NCBI GenBank assembly: GCA_025504975.1
Contig: JANUWI010000015.1
Span: forward strand, 124,001 to 188,000
DNA length: 64,000 nt
DNA from: Plenodomus lindquistii
Taxonomy: Eukaryota; Ascomycota; Dothideomycetes; Pleosporales; Leptosphaeriaceae
Direction of reading: 5' to 3'
Of this stretch, positions 50,769 through 61,773 are shown in pieces. The notes beneath the pieces are model-generated. The model made no database searches and was not told where the DNA came from. It worked only from the letters and a program-made list of their open reading frames with translations. The position numbers and the translations under genes are program-made. The number at the start of each line of letters is the position of its first letter. The stretch's first letter is position 1.

Positions 50769-52029
50769 CGCCGTGATGTTGATCTTTCGACTGGTGGTGG
50801 TGACAATGATGTTGTTATCCTAGTCGAGCGCGCAACATCACATGCGCGACCGCCCTGGCTGGGTGAATGTGGTCGTCCAGGATGCTACCAAGGTTCATTG
50901 TTGGTCTGGCAATATACACCGTAGTACCGTGAGCTTCCGAGCCAAGCTGCTGTTGATGCGCGGATTCGAAGGAGGCAGTGCATGTGTCTGTTCGGAGTTG
51001 TTGCGGCCATGATGTCATTGGCTGCTAAGCAACTTCGGGGGTTTGCCCAGACGCGTTTTTGGTGCGTTGTGAGCCGCATCAGGCTTATTGGTTGTTTTTC
51101 GTCTGAACTTGCTCTATACTGCCAGGCGATGCTTGCTGTACGATGCGGATGTGTTGTTTTTCCGCCTTTTGCCCTACGTGGCACCGATGGTTGCCCGGCT
51201 TCCAGGATTTCGGGCGACCAGATACACGAAAAGCAATTCTTGGTCATTTTCAGGTCCACTCAGATGGTGATTGGGTGCGGCAGCCCGAGTTTCCTTGTCC
51301 GAAAGCTTATTCTAGTCTGCGTTGTGCTGGCCGGTGCCAAATGCCATTTCATCGCTGGTCGCAGTCAATCTCTGCCCATCCCCGACTTTGCCCACTGACT
51401 GATTACGCCAGAAGATTTAGTAACGTCCCTTCTCTGTCATGATCTACCAGACTTCACGAGTACATACGCGGCCAAAGAAACTGGGAGCCGTGGCGGAGAG
51501 GAAGAAAATCGAGGCCTGAAGAAGTGCGTGAGGTTGATGATAATGCACAGGACGGATTCAGATAGTGGTGCCGACTACGTCGCGCTCATGAAACACTTCA
51601 AAATACTGGTAGATGCGTTCATGAATGAAGGCGCGGCGCCTGGGAGATTGTGGTAATTCGCCATTGGCGATTATGGCACCGTAGTACGCATGAAACTTAT
51701 AGATTTCATCAAGATCAAGGAAGGGCCACTAGATGGAGGTAACTTTTACGGTCTTCGATGTGGCCGCTTCTGCGACACCAGTTTGTATCACATGCGTATC
51801 TTCATTGGGGTGGAAACTCAAATGCTTTCGCAATTTTCACATTCTTTTACTACCACAATGTTCAATCGTTTCGATCAATCAAGGCCGACCAAAGTTCTCA
51901 TCGATGACCGCAAAGTCAACTCGAACCTCCGATCTACCAAACCAAGAAAGCCAGGTTTACGGACCCAGGCTCTCAACAGCGACCAATGTCGACGCCAAAT
52001 GCAAAGGACCAGATCATCGCCGACATCAA
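50769..52029. other. Upstream region of the Trk gene and spacer
   Basis: Positions 50821-51018 hold a minus-strand frame beginning MTSWPQQ and including MNLGSILDDHIHPARAVAHV. It would fuse to the Trk protein if one base were removed at 50819-50820. Beyond 51018 I see no supported gene. The stretch 51.4-52.0 kb probably contains the 3' UTR of the next minus-strand gene. Confidence 0.5.
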
Positions 52030-52952
52030 TCACTCCTCCTGCTCTTCCATGCGACGCCCTGGTTGATGATTAGCATTCGCAAATTTAGAACGCGGTACCA
52101 TGATCTTGACTTACACTTGGGGGCGAGCGCTTTCTGAAGTGCGACTAAGTGCGAGGGACGGTCTTGGGTTGTCGCATGCTCGGGGCTTATGGAACGAGCC
52201 CGCCCTTGAAATTAGTGGGCATCCTCGACATAATGGGTGAAGCTTACAGTTCTCGGATGCCATGGCAGGTGACTTTGGCGCAAGGAAAGGGAACTTGTCA
52301 CCCAGTGTAGCGGAGGGCTCCTTGAGATGCAGGGCCAACTGCTTGCGGTTCCTGTGCTGCAAAACTGTCAGGACATGTACCAGGGACGAGAGACTAGACT
52401 CACCTTCTCTGGTGACCCGGTAGGCGCCTGGACGACAACAACAACCTCAGGCTCGGATTCGGGAGACACGGCCTCAGAAGCAGAGTCTTCTTGTTCATCG
52501 CTGCCGTTGACCGATCCCTCCCTTGTCTCATCGTCGGAGTCGAATTCCTCTTCCTGGTCGACATGAGCTTCAAACATTGCATTCCAGTCCTGAAATTCGC
52601 TCTCAGCGTCGCTGATATCGCCAAGCAGAGCCGCGGTGCACTCATCGAGCCTTTCACGTGCCTGGGCCAAGAACCGGTCGACTTTGGGATCCTCCTGTTT
52701 TGGATGCCAGGCACGGAATACTGCCCACATAGTCTCAGCATCCATCCTGAAATTGTTTGCTTCTAACTCGTCACCGACAGATCCAGCAAGCAGGATAAGC
52801 AGCGTCAGCTTCTGATCTTGCGGAAGGTTAGGCTGGGCAAGAAGCTCATAGCCTTTCTCCACACACTCCTCCAACCGGTCGGCATTGTAGAGGTCGCGAA
52901 CTTCGTTCACGGCCTTGATGTGCCGTCCGTGGAAGCTGTTGTCTGCGGCCAT
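52030..52952 (-). CDS. Uncharacterised helical protein with acidic tail, four exons (258 aa)
   Basis: Exons are 52404-52952, 52248-52356, 52115-52204 and 52030-52058. Introns are 47, 43 and 56 nt. The last has GTAAGT, a clear TGCTAATC branch site and CCAG. Intron 2 (GTAAGC/CAAG, 43 nt) is the weakest, but without it the conserved-looking end is lost. The start ATG sits in GCCATGGCC. The first 115 residues are regular amphipathic helices resembling TPR-like repeats (HIKAVNEVRDLYNADRLEEC, then LLILLAGSVGDELEANNF). A very acidic, Ser-rich region follows at about 130-175. The C-terminal part reads DRPSHLVALQKALAPK and then WRRMEEQEE. I do not recognise a function; similar TPR-like proteins are common hypotheticals in Pleosporales. 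No signal peptide or membrane segment is seen. Confidence 0.85.
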
Positions 52953-54510
52953 GGCGTCGATGGAATCTTCTGCTGCTGGTGGTTGCGCGAATGATATCGG
53001 GAATGCTGTCTTCGAAGGACGTTGGAATCCAGAAAGACTTGTTGAGGGATGAGAGTTGAGAGCCTTCAATTCCACAAAATTGAAGAGATGGTTGAGAGGC
53101 GAGAGTTGAGATGTGGCGTTGAAGCGATGAAGATGAGAAACCGCTCGTAGGTTGTGCAAACGGGGGGGGGGGAGGGGGGTCTTAACCCACCAACACCGCA
53201 TTAATCACTCCACATCACGACGAAAAACCCGTCAGCTGCGGCTGATTCAAATTCAGGAGAGTTTTTGATGTTTTCCTAATGCGACCTGTTACCTCATTAG
53301 CTATAGCTCTCCCTCCATGCCCGCATATGTCGTTCTGCGCTCGCTCACCTTCGGTACCACAAACGACTTTCACCTCAAGGATTTTTGGAGAGCCCTGAAG
53401 ATTTAAATGTTGGATAGGATGCGCTGAGATACGCAACCAAAATGCATTCATTTTGGAATGATTCAATTGTGATACGGCAATCAAGATCGATCGACTTTGA
53501 GGCACGGGAAAATGGACATTACTCACTATGCACCACTGACAACCGAGACGTTTCATGCGGTAGTGTCAGACCTCATGTTTTACCGTTTATACTTTTGATA
53601 CATTCTGGGGCTCATCATATCGATGGAGATCCTGCTTCTGATATCGCCGTGTACTCCATGCTTGTTCGTAAGACGGCGATACACATGTTGCAGTTGCCTG
53701 TAGCCCTGATACGTACTGTACTAAGTCATAGCGACATAGATAGCATTCTAAGATAGAAGCTCGTAGTCCAGCGCTGAGTGAATACCTCCATTGTGAGCAC
53801 GCCGTAGTTTGGTGTCTAACAAGATGGGAACTCCTGGATCAAATCATAATGAGTACTGTGACGATAGCACATGCAACGAATGCCGCGAATATGATGCTGG
53901 GCGAACTATACACCACAAATTTGTTCATCTCAGCCCCGACCAGAGCACGTCAGGCTCTCGCCGCGCGAGCATTTCGCCATACCGTGACTTCATTCACATC
54001 ACGCTGTAGCATCAAGCTACGCATGATGCTCGATCGCGGTAGGATGCAGTATCGTAACGAGACTCGGTCTTTCCCGAATGAACTGGTGTAGCTACCAAAA
54101 TACACAATTGGTTCACGCAGATAACATGGAAAGTTCAAGTCGTACGTAAAGGCTTAGCTTAGATTGAGTACGGAGGAGTACTTGACCCACTCGTGAAGGA
54201 CGGAATGAGGATCACGGACATTAGGGAGATCATGCTCATGCATAGTATGGATTGATTGATGTCGTAAGATACGGGCATGTGTTTAGGATGGCAAGACCTA
54301 CCACGCCACTTCTCAAGTAAACTTATGTGATGCGATCGAACTCTTCCTCCTCATCGCCGCTGGCGATTAATACTTGCTTTGCGCACGGAAAGCAATCGTA
54401 TCCATCAATCCACATCGTCGTTCCCTTCACTCCTCGTAACCTCCCAGGCGACGGCCCTCTGCAGGCTTGAAAGACTTTGAGGAGCGGGTTTTGCCAGTCT
54501 GTTTTTCCAC
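52953..54510. other. Spacer without supported gene
   Basis: This covers the promoter of the minus-strand gene ending at 52952, including a G-rich stretch near 53162-53178. Otherwise only short frames are present. Sequence near 54200-54500 is probably the 3' UTR of the next minus-strand gene. Confidence 0.55.
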
Positions 54511-55155
54511 CTACTTCTTGACCTGGGAGGTGGGTACTTTGTTCGGACGTTTGATCACTTTCGACGCTTGCTATCTCAAAATTAGTCATCAGAAAAAGAA
54601 GAGTCTGGCTCTAACATACTGCACGTCTGATGCCGGTAGTGAAACGAGCCTTGCCGAGGACCGCACTTTCCTGGCAGTCGTCCTTCTGCGATATCTCATT
54701 CTTAGTCTTCAGCTTCGCTTCCTCTTCCTTGGACCTCGCTTTGTTGAGCTCGGTTGCCGCCATGCTAGTGACTTCGGCTTCCTCAACGGTACCGTCTGCA
54801 TCTTCGCAGCCCTTCTCGGCCTCTCCGTCGCTTTCTTTCTCGATGCGCTCGCCATTGTCTAGTGCCTGGACCTCACGATTGATCTCGTTTTTGTGGGGGT
54901 CATACTGGTCCTCAGCATCGTCTTCCGCGTCGGGATCTTCGATTTGGATGTACTCGTCGTCTTGGAGTACGACGGCGGTCTTGATCCGCTCTGACTGTGA
55001 TGGTCAGCATCTCAGTGTCTTTTCTTTGATGTCGCTAGTGGCGATTGTGTCTCACTTACCTTCCGGTCGAAGACCTTGGTGTGCACCAGATCCGCTAGGG
55101 TGCGGCCTTTGCCTTTGAAGTTTGTTTTCTTACTCTTCTTAATGCGTGATGTCAT
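54511..55155 (-). CDS. Small basic/acidic, probably nuclear protein, three exons (176 aa)
   Basis: Exons are 55060-55155, 54620-54994 and 54511-54570. Introns of 65 nt (GTAAGT/CACAG) and 49 nt (GTATGT, branch TGACTAAT, GATAG) lie between them, all in phase 0. I chose the ATG that gives MTSRIKKSKKTNFKGKGR because the longer frame to 55266 runs through a 17-bp minisatellite that is probably 5' UTR. The N-terminus is strongly basic. The middle is acidic and Glu/Asp-rich with a short segment DDEYIQIEDPDAEDD, followed by a probable coiled coil (TELNKARSKEEEAKLKTK). The C-terminus is basic again (KVIKRPNKVPTSQVKK). This charge layout is typical of nucleolar or ribosome-biogenesis factors, but I do not recognise the family and no role is claimed. 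Confidence 0.82.
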
Positions 55156-55168
55156 TTTGTCAGGCGGG

Positions 55169-55236
55169 CGTTGGCTGTTCGTAGTCGTTGGCTGTTCGTA
55201 GTCGTTGGCTGTTCGTAGTCGTTGGCTGTCCGTGGT
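55169..55236. repeat. Minisatellite, 4 x 17 bp
   Basis: Four units of CGTTGGCTGTTCGTAGT (55169, 55186, 55203, 55220), the last with two changes. It lies 14 bp upstream of the chosen start codon of the minus-strand gene, thus likely in its 5' UTR. A 17-bp unit changes frame each time, which argues against translation through it. Confidence 0.88.
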
Positions 55237-56579
55237 ACTGCTGCTTGTTCGTCTTCTTCCTGGCATACGGAACTGAAAAGATATGATATATCAAGGACAA
55301 AGAGTTTAGAGAAGGGAAAGAGATCAATTTAATGGCAAGAGGGAGCAACATAGTGGGGCATTAGGCGTATTGGAGACGCGCCAGGTGAGAGAGAATAGCA
55401 GGAGCTGCAAAAGCGCCGATCACAACCACAACACCGCAGCTATGATACCTTCACTCGTCAGAATGACGACCCACTCGAGCATCCTACCAATTCAATGTCG
55501 CACTACACGATCTCGTACTTGCGATAGCGCCGCAAAATGCTAGCAAGGGCAAGAAAAGGCCAAAAGGCCGTCGCGGAAGGAGATTCTCCCAACGGAGCTG
55601 CGATCATTGCATATTTCGTTCAATGTCCATAGCCAAGCTTTTGCCACGCAGAGGACTTCAGTAACGGGTTTTCCTACGTGAACGCGCATCGCGCAAGCAG
55701 CGAAACCTGTGTCAAGGCACTTACTATATCGTAGTCGAGCGCCTCAGACGAGTTCGACCCACTTTGGAAAGTGGAGGCGTTCATGAGCAGAAGTGAGAGG
55801 AGCGGAAGGGATTGTATGGGATTGTATGCTTGAGATGCCGGTGAGATTGGGTTGTGAGTGCGCATGAAGCTTCGCTTTTCACACGTGCTGGACCCTTCAG
55901 CACAGCATCTCCTCCCACACCAAGCCATTTTGCAAACTCGGTGTACGTAACTCTCCTGACTCTTGCGACTCGAATGCTTCAATTGCGGCATATAGTGAAT
56001 GCGTGGTTGCTGAATTATGGCGCGTTGCGGTAGTAGTGTTGAGATTGTTGTGATGTTGCGCGTGAGCGAGCCGCGAGCCGCGAGCGCGTTCGCACAGACA
56101 GTGGAGCTCAGATTTTTGGGTCCCCATCTCACGTTGAGTGCCTGACGCTTGAGCTCATACAGCAGCAAGGAGACGACAAAAGCACGTGGATGAGACAGAA
56201 TATCATCTCGGCTAGTCCTAGAGCTCACACGTAGTTTCTAAAGACCTCTTATAGACTTCTTGGTGCGCTGTGCTGACTACAGTGGATAGCGCTGGGGACC
56301 GCAGTCGATACGAACCTATTCGTAGCATCACACGTCATGGCACATGGTCTCTTCGTGAACAACATTTTGCGCCAGCTGGACTTCACGCCGTCGCCTACCG
56401 CACCATGTGTCGTACCTACTTGACCTGGGGTTATCGGCAGGCATCGTGCTAGACTCCTACCTCGGCTCTCGTAGTTCCTTCCTTTGGCCATGCAAGTCAG
56501 GCCATAGCAGGCGCTACTTCCTGTTTTTGATGGGGCTGTCAGTATTTATCATGCCTGGCTGTCTTCGACGCTCTCATTT
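55237..56579. other. Spacer without supported gene
   Basis: The beginning is the promoter side of the gene at 54511-55155. A 184-codon minus-strand frame at 55674-56228 has no ATG and no recognisable domain and was not accepted. Confidence 0.5.
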
Positions 56580-56795
56580 CTACTCTACGCCCCAGTCTTC
56601 AGCATTCCTCAGCCCCTAAGGATGGTAGTCTCTTATGCCGCCGGTAACATGCCCACACCGTTGCTGTAGGCCGTGGCTAACGCTCACCTGGTTGGTCTGA
56701 ATGCCCCACGGGAGGAAATCAGAGATCTTGTCCGTCCAAGGCTCGTGTACCGCAGCATCTTTGAGTTGAAGGATGACATCATCTATCAGCTCGGT
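56580..56795 (-). CDS. Two C-terminal exons of an unresolved minus-strand gene or gene fragment
   Basis: Positions 56688-56795 translate on the minus strand as a compact, clearly protein-like segment (TELIDDVILQLKDAAVHEPW, then TDKISDFLPWGIQTNQ). A GTGAGC donor, a 72-nt intron ending CCTTAG, and a final exon 56580-56615 (GLRNAEDWGVE, stop) follow. Just upstream an in-frame TAG preceded by CTCCAG could be a splice acceptor (CCAGTAG) or a nonsense change. I could not find the preceding exons: the sequence above 56800 is a tandem repeat with plus-strand coding character. It may be a remnant of a broken gene. No family was recognised. Confidence 0.45.
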
Positions 56796-56882
56796 CTACT
56801 GGAGTAGGCGGACCGGTGCTTTTGGAAGAAAGTGAAGGGTTGGAACGCATCGACTACGAAGAGCGAGTTGACCCATTTGGCA

Positions 56883-57200
56883 GCAATCGAAATTTACTTC
56901 GGTGGCAACAGCGATGTCCAGCTGCTTGAGACACCCCGCCCTCGAGACGTTCAAACCGGTACACTGCATCATTGTTTTTATTTCGATATTTGTCAAGAAT
57001 TATGCAGCTGCTCTGCTTGGTCTCTCTGACCATGCCATCGAGATGTACGTTGGTGGCAACAGCGACAACCATCTACTGGAGAAACCCCGCCCGCGCGATG
57101 TCCAGACAGGTGCAGTTCATCCTTCTTCGTTTCAGCATTGGTCAAGAGTTCTGCAGCCAATCTATTGGGTCTATCTGAGCATGGCTCGAGATCCAGCTTG
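56883..57200 (+). repeat. Diverged tandem repeat, about 150-bp unit, 2-3 copies
   Basis: Units at about 56886 and 57037, and a partial one from about 57135, share sequence. On the plus strand they read AIEIYFGGNSDVQLLE...PRPRDVQT and AIEMYVGGNSDNHLLE...PRPRDVQT. Between these coding-like parts lie GT...AG stretches of 49 nt (56959-57007) and 47 nt (57110-57156) that would be phase-1 introns; the third unit continues ANLLGLSEHGS. It looks like duplication of an exon together with its intron. Confidence 0.6.
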
Positions 57201-57440
57201 GGCTCGGGTTCAGGCTCGGGCTCAGGCTCCAGTCCAAGTTTGAACGTGGGCCCCCTCCAAAGATCCCATCCGCCGTTCTCGACCTTGAACATCACACAGT
57301 GTCTGATGGACGGAACACCACCTCGATTTGCTTGGGGCTAAACGGCGGCAATGTGGGATCTACCACTCCAACCGGTGGGACAGGTCATGGGCTGACATAT
57401 ATACGTGCTGGGCCTGGACCCGAGGACTCTGGAGGCCGCG

Positions 57441-58004
57441 ATGAAGAGGATAACAGCCCAGTGTTGCGACCACCGCGTGCACTTCGCCCAGCAGCTGACG
57501 GTGACGAACTCGAAGGCCCCAATGAGGAGGAGGATGGTCCCGCGTTACGACCCCGCCGTACACTTCGCTCGAGCCGACCGCGAGAACATAGAGAACTATG
57601 ATGACGACTTAATTGTTGTGTCTGCTGGGCCATCTGCCCGCAAGAGGGGTAGTTCATCGTTTGTTGTTGACGACGGTTTAGATGATAATGAGGATCGTGT
57701 TCTTGTCGACAGCAACAACAAGAGAAGGAAAGGTGCCAAAGGCGTGTTCCGCGGGCCTCCGCCAAACAGCAACCTATCCGATCTAGTTGTTTATAAGCAG
57801 GCGCGAGATTGCATGTCAGACGTCCAGCATCTTACGCCCCATTTCCAACGCGGCTATCTCACATTTGACATCAGTGGAAATCGCATGAGCAAACTCGTGT
57901 TTGCTCACGTCGAAGACTGTGACCTTGTTCAAAAATGCATTTCCGTCTCTCCTGTATTCGTGGGGGTTGGTCTTGTCGAAGCCCAAACTTGGGGCTTTGT
58001 ATGA
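57441..58004 (+). CDS. Putative protein, charged and low-complexity; gene model unresolved
   Basis: An ATG at 57441 opens 187 codons. The downstream part looks coding: YDDDLIVVSAGPSARKRG, then NKRRKGAKGVFRGPPP and LSDLVVYKQARDC. The upstream part contains an 81-bp duplication (57440 and 57521) that makes better protein sense in another frame (DEEDNSPVLRPPRALR and NEEEDGPALRPRRTLR). A one-base shift near 57580 would join the two. The repeat exons at 56883-57200 may be the 5' part of the same gene. No domain was recognised and there is no signal peptide. Exon borders, start and even integrity are uncertain; it could be a decaying gene. Confidence 0.35.
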   Translation: MKRITAQCCDHRVHFAQQLTVTNSKAPMRRRMVPRYDPAVHFARADRENIENYDDDLIVVSAGPSARKRGSSSFVVDDGLDDNEDRVLVDSNNKRRKGAKGVFRGPPPNSNLSDLVVYKQARDCMSDVQHLTPHFQRGYLTFDISGNRMSKLVFAHVEDCDLVQKCISVSPVFVGVGLVEAQTWGFV

Positions 58005-59206
58005 TGGTAGTAGAGTGGGGATGCCTGGGTGGCGTTTCGGTGCGTCGCGTGTCAGTTCGTATATTGTGTGGTGCTCATTTTGCGTTGCGTGGGCGTTCTC
58101 CGGGGAGAGGTATGGAATCGGGTGCGTCCAGTACTCTGGGCTCTGCGTGGCTCGTCGTCAATGCAATGTGCGTGAAGAATAAGATGGGGATATCGCTTTT
58201 GGAATTTGTACAGCGTTGCCCAATCTTCGGGGGGGCGGGGGGCGGGAGGGATGGTGAATTTGTCGTGTCTCGTTGTCGATTTCTGCGCCGAGAACTGCAG
58301 AAGTGTTGGTGGGTGTGCGAGTGGGTTGTCCATGTTTGCGCACGCTTGCTGGGTGTTCAGAGCGCCGTATATGACGTTGTGTGATGGGTTTATAGTGGTG
58401 GTTGCTGTGGTGCAAGCCGAGTGGTGTAGAGGAGTGACCTTTCAGTTGAGGACGCAGGGAGGGGCGAGTAGATATGCGAGGGTCATTTTCATATGTTGTC
58501 ATTACGGATGAGTGGACTAGCTGGGCGTTGACATACTCTTGGAAGATGGAGGCGGCGGAGAGAAGAAGGAATGTGAGGGAGCGAAAATTGTATTGTGGTT
58601 GTATGGCTGAGATTGCGTGACGCTGGGTATCGGCGAAGGAAGTCTTGTTGGGCACGATAAAGGCTCTCTCGCTGGCATGTAGACTGTCGACATACGCTAT
58701 CGTTTGGATGTATGCTCTGCGGGCTCGTGTTGTTCGGCGTGCTTGGTGTGCTCGGTAGGGTGAGTTGGCGAGCGAACAAATTCGCGGGTGCGTTTGAGTA
58801 GGTGCTTAGTCGTATGTGTCGCTGACTGTAGTTTGTACATGTTGATGAGGTCGGCCGCGTCTTATCCGTCTGGCAATGAGGTGGGAGTGGAGGTAGAAAT
58901 GGTGTGTGAATCTGTGGATGGGGTGGCAAGATCACACTAACAACCACGCCGCGGGCACTCTGTGTAGCTTGTCCTATCGCGCTGCTCTCCTGGTAGTTCA
59001 ATCTGGTGGCAGCCAGGAAGTTGGGTCGCACCGTCCGCCAGACTCAGACAGCTTCGGCAGTATGCCATATCGTCATCACACGACCATTGCAGCGCCGCCA
59101 TCGTGAGATGAGCCATCACTACGCCCGTCGTCTTTGCGGGATCAGCCCTCTCTTCAAATTTGTTGACTACTTGCAAAAGCTCTGCTAGTGTTGTAGAGAC
59201 CAGCTC
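58005..59206. other. Spacer without supported gene
   Basis: The area contains G-rich runs near 58230 and only short or non-ATG frames. Frames on the minus strand at 58158-59031 have no domain content. Confidence 0.5.
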
Positions 59207-59530
59207 TCAACCCTCCCACCACATGCCCAAGAGCTCGGGAATTGGGCGGATCAGCTTGCCCGTCTTGCCGCGAGCCAGTGACTGTAGTAGCGTGTCCTGA
59301 AACTTGTGGCCTCGTTTGTTGATGCAGGTAAGTTCTTGCTGTGCGTCGTTGGCTGCGTGTATGACCATTTGGCGAGAACCGTTCTCTTCCACTTTGGCAG
59401 TTAGCAAAAGTCGTCCGTGGTTCTTGCACATAGCATGCCTATCATACCCTTTGGGTAACTCTGTTACACCACGTGATTCGCTATTGTCTCCTTTCGTGGC
59501 GCATCGACACGTCCAAGGAGTGGTTTGATC
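59207..59530 (-). CDS. Possible exon of an unrecognised protein
   Basis: A minus-strand frame is open from 59530 to a stop at 59207 and has balanced, protein-like composition. It begins PWTCRCATKGDNSESRG, runs through MCKNHGRLLLTAKVEENG (ATG at 59431), and ends IRPIPELLGMWWEG. If translation starts at 59431 the product is 74 aa. The open, Cys-containing sequence before that ATG suggests an internal or 3' exon whose partner lies upstream, but I found no convincing splice site. The opposite strand has a GTAAGT at 59328 but poor coding quality. It would be divergent from the F-box gene at 59953. No family was recognised. Confidence 0.35.
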   Translation of the reverse strand, partial: DQTTPWTCRCATKGDNSESRGVTELPKGYDRHAMCKNHGRLLLTAKVEENGSRQMVIHAANDAQQELTCINKRGHKFQDTLLQSLARGKTGKLIRPIPELLGMWWEG

Positions 59531-59952
59531 TTACAGCTGTATACTCCATGTTACACTTAAGATCAACGACAGGTCTAGATTAAGCATAGCCTGCCTGCCG
59601 AGGATTGTTGTTTACAATACGGAGTTTTCGGTGCCATAGCCTCTAATCGGTACCTTCAGCATGAGTCTCTTACAAGGCCCGTGCATTGCTGAGTTGGTAT
59701 GACGTAGTTGCAATCCACGGAGATGAGGTCTGTCCAAAAGAAGAGTAGCGTTGGTCTTGGCCGTCAGCACGCCCAAACATGCGGCGTGCCGCCTGTCATT
59801 TCCGCTCACCCCTCATCAACTCCATCAACTCACAGGGCTGCCGAAGGATCCCGTGTAGGAGAATGGGGAATGCATGCAGTGTGATTCCTGTCTTTTGAAA
59901 CATCTGATACCTGGCACACCCCTCTCTACGTGTACTGCGACCAATCCGAGCA

Positions 59953-61773
59953 ATGACACTCAAGCTCGACACGCTGCCAATCGAACTGTTACTGGCAGTT
60001 TGTGACATACTCTATATTGCGCATGCGCCCAGCCTGAAGGATTTCTCCCTCGTGAATCGACGATGTCGTCGCGCAGCTGTTCCGCAGCTGTTCCGCCAAC
60101 TTACGGCTCGTTGCTATGGCTCTGACCGTATGGCTACAAGACTACAACAATGGAAGTCGATAATGATGGCGTACGATGGGTTCAAATATGTTCGGCATAT
60201 CTCCATTAAGGGTCAGATGCATAGGAGCCGACAGCGAGACAAGCATGGGTGCGTCATGAACGATGGCCAACTTGCGCCACTCGACTATGAGACGCCGTGG
60301 ATGCCATGGGCAGCTTTCCTCGTGAAGTTACCTGCACTGCAAGATCTGGTCTATAGTTGCGAGTCTCCATTCCCGTCTTGCCTTCTTACAGCACTTCATG
60401 CCAACATCTCACGGCCATGTCGTCTTCACATTAAGGGTTTCAGCCTGCCTAGCTTGATCCGAGAGAAGGAAAACGACTACACTGAACCCCTAGAGCTGGA
60501 ACCGAGCGACTTGGCGCTCATTACATCGCCTTGTTTGTTTTCGGTGGAGATGTCTAATCAACCAAGACATGCGGGAAAAGTAGACTTCAACATGCAAGCT
60601 GTCATGCATATAGCAGCTCGGAAGAATTCGGCTTTGGAGGAGGTGCAGATCGCTCAGCAACAAATGCTTTCAGAGTATCTTCAGCATCTGAGGCCGTTTC
60701 CCGGGCTCAAGCTTGGTCACCCACCGAACTGGACTTCTGAAGGACCAAGACCAATGGCGAAGCTGAAGAGTCTTTCGTTGTTCGGACAAGAGTTGAAGCT
60801 TCAGGAATGGCAATCACATACCGACTTTGACACATTACAAACACTCAAACTTACTGGTCTCGTCAGTACCACAACTCTGATGTGGGCGGCAAAGTACGCC
60901 AGCTTTCCTTCACTGTTATCATTCGAGCTTGAATCGCTTGATAACAACAGAGAATCAAACGATCTTGGGTCCGCTCATGGCGCTTTGCTCGACTCTCTGC
61001 CGCCTTTGAAAGAACTCATTATCCATGATCGCTACACCAATGAAGCTCTTATCGGAATCTTGGATAAGCATAGCGTTAGCTTACAGAAATTGGTCCTGCC
61101 ACAATTCCGCTGCTGGCCAGATCTAATCAGAGTGCTTCGAGAATCATGCAAAGCAATCGAGCACCTGAGTATCATGATCGATCGCAGGGAAGGCGATGCA
61201 CAGGAGGCTGCGTGTTACACCCAGCTCGGCCTCTTTCCTCTGGTTGAAACGCTCCATCTCAAAATCGACTGTTCTGTCAACACAGAAGAGGCACCTCTCT
61301 GCGATGACCCTCTGTACGATGCAAACGATGATAAGAACCTTCGCGTTGACCACGTTCGTCGCACCTTCGTCAACTGCGCTATCGACAGCTCCCTCGCTGG
61401 AGCCATCTATCGTCGCATCGCCTGCGCAAAGCCTTCTGGCTCGGTGCGTCTGAAGAGTGTGGTACTGGACATGTGTGAAGTCGGCGTGATAAGCAAGCCC
61501 GGTGACCGCGTTGTTCACCAACCGAGAGACGACGTATATCAACACTTCACACGAGTGTGGCTATGTAGCTTCAATCCCCGAGACGATTGTCGTGATGAGG
61601 TGCTTGTTACTGAGTCTGAGATGAGCCGTTGGGCACGAAATGCCAATAGTATATCGTTGAATAGGGCAGCTCCTTCTTTGAGGGATTATGAGGCGGCGTT
61701 TCGTAAGCTCTGGCCCGTAGGCGATACTGGGGATTGGAGGAATGAATGGAGTAGTTTCCCACTGGCAGAGTAG
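59953..61773 (+). CDS. F-box protein, intronless (606 aa)
   Basis: The ATG at 59953 (CGAGCA-ATG-ACA) opens one uninterrupted 606-codon frame. An F-box lies at about residues 5-50: LDTLPIELLLAVCDILY, then LKDFSLVNRRCRRAAVPQLF. The remainder alternates helices and short strands with Leu-rich spacing (LKSLSLFGQELKLQEW, LQTLKLTGL, LPPLKELIIHD, LVETLHLKIDC). This resembles a degenerate leucine-rich repeat array as in many fungal F-box proteins. The expected role is substrate receptor of an SCF ubiquitin ligase, contacting Skp1 through the F-box; the substrate is unknown. It is not closely similar in sequence to the F-box-like protein at 26925-29938. Full length and undamaged. Confidence 0.93.
   Translation: MTLKLDTLPIELLLAVCDILYIAHAPSLKDFSLVNRRCRRAAVPQLFRQLTARCYGSDRMATRLQQWKSIMMAYDGFKYVRHISIKGQMHRSRQRDKHGCVMNDGQLAPLDYETPWMPWAAFLVKLPALQDLVYSCESPFPSCLLTALHANISRPCRLHIKGFSLPSLIREKENDYTEPLELEPSDLALITSPCLFSVEMSNQPRHAGKVDFNMQAVMHIAARKNSALEEVQIAQQQMLSEYLQHLRPFPGLKLGHPPNWTSEGPRPMAKLKSLSLFGQELKLQEWQSHTDFDTLQTLKLTGLVSTTTLMWAAKYASFPSLLSFELESLDNNRESNDLGSAHGALLDSLPPLKELIIHDRYTNEALIGILDKHSVSLQKLVLPQFRCWPDLIRVLRESCKAIEHLSIMIDRREGDAQEAACYTQLGLFPLVETLHLKIDCSVNTEEAPLCDDPLYDANDDKNLRVDHVRRTFVNCAIDSSLAGAIYRRIACAKPSGSVRLKSVVLDMCEVGVISKPGDRVVHQPRDDVYQHFTRVWLCSFNPRDDCRDEVLVTESEMSRWARNANSISLNRAAPSLRDYEAAFRKLWPVGDTGDWRNEWSSFPLAE

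Noticed and set aside
55156..55266. N-terminal extension of the gene at 54511-55155 to an ATG at 55266
   Set aside because: It would translate a 17-bp minisatellite whose unit is not a multiple of three. The downstream ATG gives a clean basic N-terminus.
55674..56228. Minus-strand frame of 184 codons
   Set aside because: It starts with GTG, shows no domain, and the only GTAAGT inside has an acceptor 18 nt away, too short for an intron.
58158..59031. Two overlapping minus-strand frames of 165 and 180 codons
   Set aside because: No ATG at a sensible place, Ser/Pro/Thr-rich random-like composition and no splice structure.
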